A DNA stretch of 64,000 bases, taken from contig CAYYIP010000011.1 of the NCBI GenBank assembly GCA_964472015.1, positions 1-64,000 on the forward strand. Direction: 5' to 3'. The translations under genes were made by a program, and so were the position numbers. Below the pieces are notes generated by a model. The model was not told the origin of the DNA and made no database searches. It worked only from the letters and a program-made list of their open reading frames with translations. Shown here piece by piece: positions 37,339 through 45,211 of the stretch. The stretch is from JAAYTD01 sp964472015 (GTDB lineage: Bacteria > Bacteroidota > Ignavibacteria > Kapaibacteriales > UBA2268). Numbering within the stretch: the stretch's first letter is position 1; every line of letters starts with the position of its first letter.

Positions 37339-37725
37339 ATGAAAAAGTTAAAAATAACTCTTAATGGAAAGTCTTATGAAGTAGACGTAGAAGTTTTGCA
37401 AGACGATGACACTGCAACAATGCCATTTTTTCCTACTGCAGCACCAATTCCTAGTGTAGCACCACCTGTAGCTACGCCGTCCGCTGCTCCTCAAACAACA
37501 CCTCAAGGAGGTGGAAATGCTCTTACGGCTCCTATGAATGGGGTTGTAATTGAAATACCTATAAAAGTTGGCGATAATGTAAAAGCAGGTCAGGTTGTCG
37601 TTATACTTGAAGCAATGAAAATGAAAACAAATATTTCATCACCTCGTGACGGAAAAATTGCAACAATAAATATTGCAGTTAATGATTCAGTTGAATCTGG
37701 ACAAATACTACTAACTTATGCATAG
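37339..37725 (+). CDS. mmdC: Methylmalonyl-CoA decarboxylase biotin carrier (gamma) subunit
   Basis: The 128-residue protein has a short N-terminal domain, a flexible Pro/Ala-rich hinge (about 29-60) and a biotinyl domain. The biotin attachment site is AMKM at 92-95, with Lys94 modified. It swings the carboxyl group from MmdA to the membrane subunit MmdB, whose gene starts 15 bases later. A gap of 189 bases with no other gene separates it from mmdE. Confidence 0.94.
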   Translation: MKKLKITLNGKSYEVDVEVLQDDDTATMPFFPTAAPIPSVAPPVATPSAAPQTTPQGGGNALTAPMNGVVIEIPIKVGDNVKAGQVVVILEAMKMKTNISSPRDGKIATINIAVNDSVESGQILLTYA

Positions 37726-37740
37726 GAGTAATATATAACA

Positions 37741-38871
37741 ATGTATGAGGCTATTACACAAATTATAAATTCAATGGGATTTTTAAACTTACAATGGGGA
37801 CACATTATAATGATGATAGTTTCCGTTATTTTAGTTTACTTAGCAGTAGTAAAAGGATTTGAGCCTTTACTATTAATTCCTATTGGTTTTGGATGTTTTT
37901 TAGCGAATTTACCTAATAGTGGATTATTAACACCTGCTACGGCTGATACTATTGGTGGTTTATTTTATTATGTATCTTACGGATTAAGACTTGAATTATT
38001 TCCACCGTTAATTTTTCTAGGGATAGGAGCAATGACTGACTTTGGTCCTTTATTAGCAAATCCTAAAACTTTTTTACTTGGTGCAGCTGCACAATTAGGT
38101 GTTTATACTGCTTTTTTCCTTGCGTTTTTCTTGGGATTTACGTTACCAGAAGCAGCTTCAATAGGAATTATAGGTGGTGCTGATGGACCTACGGCTATAT
38201 TTTTAACAAATAAACTTGCACCTCATTTATTAGGAGCAGTAGCAGTAGCAGCTTATTCTTATATGGCTCTTATTCCACTCATACAACCGCCAATAATGAA
38301 ATTAATAACTAATGATAAAGAACGTAAAGCTGTTATGCCGCCACCGCCAAATGTATCGAAAAGAGTAAAAATTGCCTTTCCGCTTATTGTTACTTTTCTT
38401 ACGGTAATGGTAGTACCACCAGCAGCACCACTTATAGCGATGCTAATGGGCGGTAATTTACTAAGAGAAAGTGGGGTAGTAGAAAGATTATCTAAGATGG
38501 CACAAAATGAATTAATTAATATTGTTACATTGTTTCTTGGTTTATCAGTCGGAATGAAAATGAGTGCAGAAGCTTTTTTAACATTAGAAACTATTAAGAT
38601 TATAATTCTAGGTGTAATAGCTTTTGCGTTTTCTACTGCTGGCGGATTATTATTAGGTAAACTTATGTATTATATGACAAAAGGAAAAGTTAATCCTTTA
38701 ATTGGGTCTGCAGGTATTTCGGCTGTACCAATGGCAGCACGTGTATCTCACGATGTAGGATTAAAATATAACCCTAATAATTATTTATTGATGCATGCAA
38801 TGGGACCTAATGTTGCAGGTGTAATTGGTAGTGCGGTAGCTGCGGGAAGTCTCTTAGCATTCTTAGGTTAG
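37741..38871 (+). CDS. mmdB: Methylmalonyl-CoA decarboxylase membrane (beta) subunit, Na+ pump
   Basis: The 376-residue polytopic protein belongs to the OadB/MmdB family. The strongly conserved GGADGPTAIF segment (around residue 142), with its aspartate essential for Na+ binding in the family, is present. So are the later NPLIGSAGISAVPMAAR and GPNVAGVIGSAVAAG stretches. It decarboxylates carboxybiotin and exports Na+. Ten or so membrane segments are visible. Length equals known MmdB. A terminator follows, closing the operon. Confidence 0.96.
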   Translation: MYEAITQIINSMGFLNLQWGHIIMMIVSVILVYLAVVKGFEPLLLIPIGFGCFLANLPNSGLLTPATADTIGGLFYYVSYGLRLELFPPLIFLGIGAMTDFGPLLANPKTFLLGAAAQLGVYTAFFLAFFLGFTLPEAASIGIIGGADGPTAIFLTNKLAPHLLGAVAVAAYSYMALIPLIQPPIMKLITNDKERKAVMPPPPNVSKRVKIAFPLIVTFLTVMVVPPAAPLIAMLMGGNLLRESGVVERLSKMAQNELINIVTLFLGLSVGMKMSAEAFLTLETIKIIILGVIAFAFSTAGGLLLGKLMYYMTKGKVNPLIGSAGISAVPMAARVSHDVGLKYNPNNYLLMHAMGPNVAGVIGSAVAAGSLLAFLG

Positions 38872-38930
38872 AGTAAAATTTACTGATAATAAACATCATA
38901 AAATAATTATAATATAAAATATAATAAAAT

Positions 38931-38967
38931 AAAAATAGCTTCTTAAATATTAAGAAGCTATTTTTTT
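38931..38967. terminator. Terminator of the mmd operon
   Basis: Arms aaatagcttctta and taagaagctattt with a 5-base loop are followed by T's. It lies about 60 bases after mmdB and is convergent with the T9SS gene on the other strand. Confidence 0.85.
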
Positions 38968-39005
38968 ATATTAGTTTTTTTAATATTTTTTAATATTTTT
39001 TTTAC

Positions 39006-40781
39006 CTATTCTTTTATTATTTTTTCTATTTTAAGCTCACCATTATGTAATACATTAAGAAAATATACACCTTTGGGCAAGTTATCAATAGAAAATGTTT
39101 TTGTAAATAAACCCGTATCTGAATAACCTCGATAAATATCTATAACTTCAGAACCTGATAAACTAGTTAAACTTATATATAAATCACCTGAACTATCTAA
39201 ATCAAGTTGTAAAGTAGATATTGAATGTGTAGGATTAGGAGAAAGATTTATATGAGACAAAGATGTTTTAGATAAAACAGAACTATACCTATTTATTTTC
39301 ATATGGATATGATTAAATAAATAAGTTATATTTTTTGTATCTAAATAATTAGGACCTAAACAATTTACACCACTTAAATAATAAATATCTGAATTTTCAC
39401 CTGCTATAATATCTGGTTTTGCTCCAATAAATGTAAAGGGAACTTGATATTTCCAAAGAATATTACCTTCATAATCCGATTCAACTAAATAAGCTGTATA
39501 AAATACATTATCAACTTCATCCCCGCCTTCTTTAGATATACCCATATAAATAAATCGACCATCTATATAAAGAACTTTTTTGATATTAATACATTCAGGA
39601 AAAACATTACTTATATCAAAATAAATAGTTCTTATACTATCGCCATCAAGTGAATATTCTTCTATAAAAATACCTGCATTAGAATGATTACTTGCACAAA
39701 TAAAATATCCACCTTCAGGTTTATTTATAATTTGTGTAGCAGCCTTGACTATACCTGAATCTAAATAACCTGTTATATCATTACGCTCACGTTTACGTTC
39801 TTTAATTATATTTAAATCAGAATCATAGATACGATGTAAAGTAATATTATACTGTTGAAACGATGAACTAACTTTGGGTAATGCAGTTACTGAAAACCAA
39901 ACTACATAATTTCCATTAGATAATTGCTCGGCTTTAACATCATAACCTAATCCCCGATTAGCATTATATTCGTCTGGTAAAGGAAACCTTTCTTTTAACT
40001 CCTCAGCAGCTTTATTAAAATTAGAATCAAACTGCTGTACTATCAACCAATTAGACAAGCTTGTAAAACAAATAAAACGCTTCTTTATTTCATCATAAAA
40101 TATTGAATTTGCAATATTTCTTAATGTAGAATCTGGAAATGTTATATTATTTTCAGAAGTTTTATCAATCTTTTCTATTATATTAAAATCTTTATCCATT
40201 TTTACTAAATAAGGAGCAGGTGAAACATATTTTAACAATGGCACATACCAACTCCCGCATATAAACCAATATTCATCGCCTACTTTTATAGTTTTAATAG
40301 GTATTTGATATGTAACATCAATTGTATCATAAACTGTATCTATCTCTTGAACCCAATTTTTAGGATCATGGACACTCTCTGGATCTAAACTATCGCCCAA
40401 AAAATGCCAATTAGTATCTAGTCGAGTATCTACATATAAATGAGGGAAACCATAATATTCTATCTTTTTTTCTTCTCCGGTAGAAGTATTAAAGACTCGT
40501 AACATTGGCAAAGAACGTAATTCTTGATAAGCTAATAAAGTACCAAATTTAATTCTAGCTACTGAGACTAACTGTCCATCATCTGTTATAAAATTATAAT
40601 CTATATAAATACTCATTAATTTTTCATATAATGCACTTGATATTGTATCACTTTCTGTTTTCCATTCTAATAATTGAGAAAACATAGGAAGAGTACTAAA
40701 TAAATAAATGAACAGTAGTATTTTTAAGGGTTTTATAAATATATATTTTAGTTTTATATCTTTATACATAGCGTTATCCAA
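39006..40781 (-). CDS. Secreted protein with T9SS type A C-terminal sorting domain
   Basis: The 591-residue protein has a signal peptide (about 14-35; Met5 is an alternative start) and a long beta-rich region of unknown function. A T9SS C-terminal domain runs from about residue 515 (LSPNPTHSISTLQL to GVYFLNVLHNGELKIEKIIKE). The pattern N-P-x-x, then LPKGVYFL and a basic end, is the type A sorting signal. It should be exported through the outer membrane and attached to the surface or released. No catalytic residues are seen. Sixty bases inside it (39338-39397) recur in the broken res gene at 47145-47204. Confidence 0.8.
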   Translation of the reverse strand: MDNAMYKDIKLKYIFIKPLKILLFIYLFSTLPMFSQLLEWKTESDTISSALYEKLMSIYIDYNFITDDGQLVSVARIKFGTLLAYQELRSLPMLRVFNTSTGEEKKIEYYGFPHLYVDTRLDTNWHFLGDSLDPESVHDPKNWVQEIDTVYDTIDVTYQIPIKTIKVGDEYWFICGSWYVPLLKYVSPAPYLVKMDKDFNIIEKIDKTSENNITFPDSTLRNIANSIFYDEIKKRFICFTSLSNWLIVQQFDSNFNKAAEELKERFPLPDEYNANRGLGYDVKAEQLSNGNYVVWFSVTALPKVSSSFQQYNITLHRIYDSDLNIIKERKRERNDITGYLDSGIVKAATQIINKPEGGYFICASNHSNAGIFIEEYSLDGDSIRTIYFDISNVFPECINIKKVLYIDGRFIYMGISKEGGDEVDNVFYTAYLVESDYEGNILWKYQVPFTFIGAKPDIIAGENSDIYYLSGVNCLGPNYLDTKNITYLFNHIHMKINRYSSVLSKTSLSHINLSPNPTHSISTLQLDLDSSGDLYISLTSLSGSEVIDIYRGYSDTGLFTKTFSIDNLPKGVYFLNVLHNGELKIEKIIKE

Positions 40782-40820
40782 ATTTATAATTTAATAATAT
40801 TTAATAATATTTATAATCTT

Positions 40821-40910
40821 AAAAAAAGCATAGAAACAAAATGCCCCTATGCTATAATATTTTAAATTTAAAAAAATTAAATGTAAAGAAGCACTTTTGT
40901 AATTATTTAT
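40821..40910 (-). terminator. Terminator-containing direct repeat, copy A
   Basis: Reading on the minus strand, gcatag pairs with ctatgc with extra G-T pairs, followed by T's, after the stop of the 188-residue T9SS protein gene. The same 90 bases recur at 43083-43172 with 78 of 90 positions identical in an ungapped comparison that I counted by eye. Confidence 0.65.
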
Positions 40911-40954
40911 TTTATTCTTATTTGTTATTATTAAAAATAATTAAAAAATAAAAT

Positions 40955-41521
40955 TTATTCAATAATTAAAAATTTTAATGTTCTTTGATTCCCATCTGCA
41001 TTAATTAATAAAGTATAAGTACCCGCTAAAAAACCTGTAAGATTAATTTTTAAATTATTTGTATTATGAATATTAGAACTTTTTAATAAATTACCTGTTA
41101 AATCATAAATACTAAATTGTATTAACAAATATTGCTGTGGTAATTCAACTGAAATATAATTACTAGATGGATTTGGATAAACTTTCAATCCAAATAAATC
41201 ATTTTTTTCATCAGTTAATTGATACTTCTTCATAGGAAGCCAATTAGTAGCATAGTCAGTAGAATAATACATATCACCTTTATAATCTTTTAAGATTATA
41301 TAATTAGAACAATATGAATAAATACTTTTTGAAGGATACCAATTAATAATATTATTATTAGAAATATCATTATCACTATTATTAACTTTAAAAATTATAT
41401 TCTTAATATTTTTCCCAACTTCTAATTGTTCTTTTGTTTCTTCTTGGCTTTGCGAAAATATATTAAAACTATAAAAACTAAAAATAAGTATTAAAAAAAA
41501 TGTAAATTTGTTGAAATTCAT
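40955..41521 (-). CDS. Small secreted protein with T9SS sorting domain
   Basis: From the ATG at 41521 the product has 188 residues. This start is favoured over an upstream one at 41542 because AGGAGG lies seven bases before it and the signal peptide (MNFNKFTFFLILIFSFYSF) then begins at the start. After a short region of unknown function, the last 80 residues are a T9SS type A sorting domain (GLKVYPNPSSNYISVELP to GTYTLLINADGNQRTLKFLI). The Shine-Dalgarno sequence overlaps the stop of the upstream 347-residue gene, so the two are translationally linked. Confidence 0.8.
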   Translation of the reverse strand: MNFNKFTFFLILIFSFYSFNIFSQSQEETKEQLEVGKNIKNIIFKVNNSDNDISNNNIINWYPSKSIYSYCSNYIILKDYKGDMYYSTDYATNWLPMKKYQLTDEKNDLFGLKVYPNPSSNYISVELPQQYLLIQFSIYDLTGNLLKSSNIHNTNNLKINLTGFLAGTYTLLINADGNQRTLKFLIIE

Positions 41522-41531
41522 ATAAAACCTC

Positions 41532-42575
41532 CTAATTCTCACAATTTAGTTTACAAGGATAAACAATATTAAATAAACCTTCAGGACAAGAGGATAATGG
41601 AGGGTATCCTAAACAAGATGGAACATTTCCTGTTCTTTGTTCTGTTACCTGTGTATTACCATCATCATCTACACACAATGTTATTTCATAAATACAACAA
41701 TAGTCAGGTGTACAATCAATAGGTGTAATAATTATTATAGCATCATGAGAAATAGCCACAGGCTGTAATTTGTACTCTTGTTCTAAAATATCACTATTAA
41801 TCTCTGTTTGAATATAAGAATTTAATGTAGCTAATTCTACTGTATTTAAATCTACAACTTGTACTGCTGAATCACCAGTTAATGGAACATTATACCATTC
41901 TGCAAAAGCTTCTGCAGGAGGATGTCCTATTTCAAACTGAAACCCATCTATTGTTATAATATTTGCTGGTCTTTGAACTCTACATATTCCTTGACAAGCA
42001 CCCTTCCTTGCTATAAATTGTACAGGTGGAACATTAGGATTACTTGTATCAGTACTATTACAAAGCGCATAAGGAAAATCCGGTGGTAAATTACTACGGA
42101 AAAAATCAAACTGACTTACTAACAATTTTTTGAATATATTTTCCAATAATTCATTGTTTCTAAGTGTAACATCATTGGAATTACCTTCAAGTAAATCTAT
42201 TGCTTCTTTACAAGGATAAATCCAGCCCTCATTAAAAATCCATACTTTGTAACTAAGGTCAACTACATAAGATAGTATTTGACATTGATGTATATATGGA
42301 TTCGTCAGACATTCACGCCATTTATAAAGCACTTTTATTGGACAATCAAATGTTCTCGATTGGGATGGCCATTGATTATGAGGAGCACTTGGAATATCAA
42401 ACCAAGTAGAAGCACCATGCCACTCGCCCCAGTTCGAACAATATACTGAATCAATATAGTCTTCACACTCTGCTGGTAAAGGCTGAGCCTTTGTATGATT
42501 CATAACTCCGAAGAAGCAAATAATAATTAAAAATACAATGTATTTATATATTTTTTTTAATATATTTTTATACAT
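41532..42575 (-). CDS. Secreted Cys-rich protein of unknown function
   Basis: The 347-residue protein begins with a signal peptide (basic start, hydrophobic 12-25, cleavage near Ala31). It contains more than fifteen cysteines in pairs such as CQILS, CQGIC and DYCCIYEITLC, suggesting a disulphide-bonded extracellular protein. It has no T9SS tail. The next gene, linked to it by a Shine-Dalgarno sequence over its stop codon, does. I do not recognise a family. Translation starts after a strong AGGAGG, unusual for this genome. The linkage suggests a partner pair secreted together. Confidence 0.7.
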   Translation of the reverse strand: MYKNILKKIYKYIVFLIIICFFGVMNHTKAQPLPAECEDYIDSVYCSNWGEWHGASTWFDIPSAPHNQWPSQSRTFDCPIKVLYKWRECLTNPYIHQCQILSYVVDLSYKVWIFNEGWIYPCKEAIDLLEGNSNDVTLRNNELLENIFKKLLVSQFDFFRSNLPPDFPYALCNSTDTSNPNVPPVQFIARKGACQGICRVQRPANIITIDGFQFEIGHPPAEAFAEWYNVPLTGDSAVQVVDLNTVELATLNSYIQTEINSDILEQEYKLQPVAISHDAIIIITPIDCTPDYCCIYEITLCVDDDGNTQVTEQRTGNVPSCLGYPPLSSCPEGLFNIVYPCKLNCEN

Positions 42576-42936
42576 AATACCTCCTATGATAAGTTTGTAA
42601 TAATATAAAAAATGATAAGATAAAAATATTAAATTATTCGTTATTGTAATAGCAGTAATTTTATATTACTTATTACTTGTTAAATATACTTATTTGTTAA
42701 AATATTAATATTTTTAATTGCGAAAATTGTAATTTGTATTTATAAATTATTATCAAATATTAAAATATAATAAAATAAAAATATTTAATATATGTTTAAT
42801 TAAAATAAAAAATACAATACGATGCAATTAGTGAAAACTGAAAAAATAGATGATAGAGAGAGATATAATAATATAAATAAATAGAACTTCGTAATTTTTA
42901 TATATAAAAATTATTCTAAGTATGTAAATTATAGTA

Positions 42937-42978
42937 TTATATCAAAATTAAATAGACCATATCGCAATACCTCCTTTT
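42937..42978 (-). other. Orphan strong ribosome binding site with 7-codon ORF
   Basis: On the minus strand AAAAGGAGGTATT (complement of 42966-42978) stands nine bases before an ATG (42960), but the frame stops after seven codons (MVYLILI). The ten bases AGGAGGTATT also precede the 347-residue gene. It may be a leader peptide or the remnant of a deleted gene copy. Confidence 0.5.
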
Positions 42979-43082
42979 ATATAATATCAATATATTGCAA
43001 TAATTTTTGTTGCAATATAATATAATTATTTCATTATTACAATTTTTTTTAATATTTTTTTAATATTAATAATATTTTTTAT

Positions 43083-43172
43083 AAAAAAAGCATAGAAATA
43101 AGCTATTCCTATGCTATAATATTTTTTATATAAAAAAATTAAATATAAATAAGCACTTTTTTAATTATTTAT
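43083..43172 (-). repeat. Terminator-containing direct repeat, copy B
   Basis: This is the second copy of the segment at 40821-40910, in the same orientation. The gcatag...ctatgc hairpin is kept, while its loop differs. The two copies bracket the two-gene secreted cassette. Confidence 0.75.
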
Positions 43173-43180
43173 TTATTTTA

Positions 43181-43212
43181 TTTGTTTATTTATTTTTTTT
43201 TGTGTATCTTTG
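43181..43212 (+). promoter_or_regulatory. Bacteroidota-type promoter
   Basis: TTTG (43181-43184) and TATCTTTG (43205-43212) are exactly 20 bases apart, the same geometry as the serC promoter. It points toward the tandem T9SS paralogues. The predicted start near 43218 leaves a leader of about 375 bases, which contains a relic gene tail, so the promoter may once have served the lost copy. Confidence 0.65.
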
Positions 43213-43506
43213 TGTTAATATTGGAATAATATATTAGGTATATAACAAAAATGAAAGTAACACAATTTAATATTTTATATATAATGAAAAGATAGTTATA
43301 AATTAATAATAATAATAAAACAAAAAAAAACAAAAACAAGTCAAATAAAGTTCTACACAATATATAAAATTCAATATAAAACTCAACTTTATAAATTAAA
43401 TTCCTAAATAACTATCTTAATACCATTATTCATTTAAAAAATTAAATATAATTTTAAATAATATATAACATATAGAGTATATTATATATTAATAGAAATA
43501 ATAATA

Positions 43507-43545
43507 AATAAAACATACACTAAAAGTTTTTTTATATTTAAAATA
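43507..43545 (+). pseudogene. Relic 3' end of a lost T9SS paralogue
   Basis: The bases from aataaaacatacactaaaag to the TAA match the last codons (NKTYTKSFLYLK) of the two following paralogues, except for one extra T in the T run, which shifts the frame. The bases after it (actaataattaaattatt) also match those after the 522-residue gene. No further upstream coding part remains. Confidence 0.75.
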
Positions 43546-43594
43546 AAAACTAATAATTAAATTATTTTTTTTAATTAATAAAAAAGATAAAACT

Positions 43595-45163
43595 ATGAAA
43601 ACTTATACTTATAATAAAAAAATAACTATTGTTATATTAGCTTTTTGTTTAGTAATATCAACCAAAGCAGAACAATGGAAATACTATACACCTGATTTAA
43701 CATTTACAGAAAATGTATCTGGCGGTTTTTTTAATATGTTTTATGATAACAATAAATATATATATTATACTTTTCAATTAAAAGGAGAAGAAAAAAACTA
43801 TTATAAATATAAACTTGATATAACCGAATCCAATGCTGCTAAATATATAACTTGTGACTCTGATAGTATTAAATTTGACGATCAGGCAGTTGATAATAAT
43901 AACAATCTATGGTCAATACATAAAATAGCAGAATGGAATACTACAACAAATTCATATATACATAAATATAATTTTGCAATATATGATACTACACTAAAAT
44001 GTTTTAAAACAAGACCATATTATTTTACTTCAGAATCAAATAACAATACATTACTTGAAGCATATGGTAAGTTTATAAATAATAAAAAAGGTGAGTTATT
44101 TTTTTATAATAAATTTGTATTGTATAATATAAGGGAAGATAGTATTATTGGTAAAAAAATAATATCTTTAAAAGATGATAATGATAATTTAAATTTAACA
44201 ACACCTCTATCTTTAACTTCAATAATGATAGAAAAAGAACTTAAAGATTTTATTGTATATTTTGATCTTGATTTAACAAAATTAACGTTTTTAAACTATA
44301 ATGATCCTTGGGATTTAAAACAATATGATTATTCAAGTTTTAATATTCCTGATTATTTAAAACCATCGAAAATACAATATTATGATAACAAGTTATATAT
44401 ATATTTTTATCGAGATAATTCTGATTTAAAAGAAGGAAATATATATGTATTTGATATAAATAAAGAAGAAATAAAACCATTAAATTTTGAATATTTACAA
44501 CAGCCGATAAACAAATTCAATAATATTATTGATTTCACTATAAATAGTAAAGGACAGATTATATTATTATTATATGGATTAAATCCATCTACTATGGCAA
44601 TGCATAATGAACTAATTTATTGTGATATAAATGGTAAATTTATAAATGCATATAGTTTCCCAAAACTACTAAACCAAGACGGTATGATTAGTACTTATAG
44701 AAATATTTATATGAAGTTAATTTTATTAAACAATGATGATATAGTATTTAAAATACCATTTAGATCCGACGATTGTACTTCTCATTATGGTATTTTAAAA
44801 TTCAAAGAAAACAACAATAACATAACAGATGATAATGAAAATATCAATAATAATATTTATATATCAAATATAAATCCAAGTATTATTAATTATGAAAATA
44901 CAGAATTGATAGTTGATTTTAGTTGTACACCTGAACAACTAAATAATTTAAAAATAAAAATTTCTAATAATTTAGGAATGAGTAACGAAAATATAAAATA
45001 TGATATTTTATATTTTGATGCATATAGTAGTACTGGTAAATTAAAAATAAATATAAATGATAATATAAGTAATAATAATTATTTATTAAATAATGGAATA
45101 TATTTTATTACTTTATATAGTTATAATAAAAAATACACTAAAAGTTTTTTATATTTAAAATAA
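43595..45163 (+). CDS. Secreted protein with T9SS-like sorting domain, tandem copy 1
   Basis: The 522-residue protein has a signal peptide (about 9-26, cleavage near AEQW). A large region (27-410) with WKYYTPD, YDTTLKCF, REDSIIGKKII and FLNYNDPWDL may be a beta-propeller. The C-terminal domain (about 420-522) ends GIYFITLYSYNKKYTKSFLY, like a divergent T9SS type A signal. The next gene is a paralogue: the N-terminal parts are only moderately similar, whereas the final 346 bp are nearly identical. Function unknown. Confidence 0.75.
   Translation: MKTYTYNKKITIVILAFCLVISTKAEQWKYYTPDLTFTENVSGGFFNMFYDNNKYIYYTFQLKGEEKNYYKYKLDITESNAAKYITCDSDSIKFDDQAVDNNNNLWSIHKIAEWNTTTNSYIHKYNFAIYDTTLKCFKTRPYYFTSESNNNTLLEAYGKFINNKKGELFFYNKFVLYNIREDSIIGKKIISLKDDNDNLNLTTPLSLTSIMIEKELKDFIVYFDLDLTKLTFLNYNDPWDLKQYDYSSFNIPDYLKPSKIQYYDNKLYIYFYRDNSDLKEGNIYVFDINKEEIKPLNFEYLQQPINKFNNIIDFTINSKGQIILLLYGLNPSTMAMHNELIYCDINGKFINAYSFPKLLNQDGMISTYRNIYMKLILLNNDDIVFKIPFRSDDCTSHYGILKFKENNNNITDDNENINNNIYISNINPSIINYENTELIVDFSCTPEQLNNLKIKISNNLGMSNENIKYDILYFDAYSSTGKLKININDNISNNNYLLNNGIYFITLYSYNKKYTKSFLYLK
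44818..45163 (+). repeat. 346-bp near-identical 3' segment, copy 1
   Basis: This segment matches 46507-46852 without gaps. I found three differing bases, giving two amino-acid changes. Its start coincides with the border of the sorting domain and its end with the stop codon. Confidence 0.9.
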
Positions 45164-45211
45164 TAAACTAATAATTAAATTATTTTATAAATTAATAAAA
45201 AAGGTAAAATT

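Larger units (their letters stand above)
42576..43594. other. 1-kb accessory spacer with relics
   Basis: No full gene is visible. In order it holds an orphan ribosome binding site and mini-ORF (42937-42978), the second copy of the terminator repeat (43083-43172), a plus-strand promoter (43181-43212) and the tail of a lost T9SS paralogue (43507-43545). It looks like a scar left by gene loss. Confidence 0.6.

Noticed and set aside
41522..41542. Start of the small T9SS protein at 41542
   Set aside because: A strong AGGAGG and the signal peptide both favour the ATG at 41521. The longer form would also overlap the preceding gene.
43251..43295. Fourteen-codon frame (MKVTQFN...) after the promoter at 43181
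   Set aside because: It is too short and A/T-biased to support, has no ribosome binding site, and is most likely chance.
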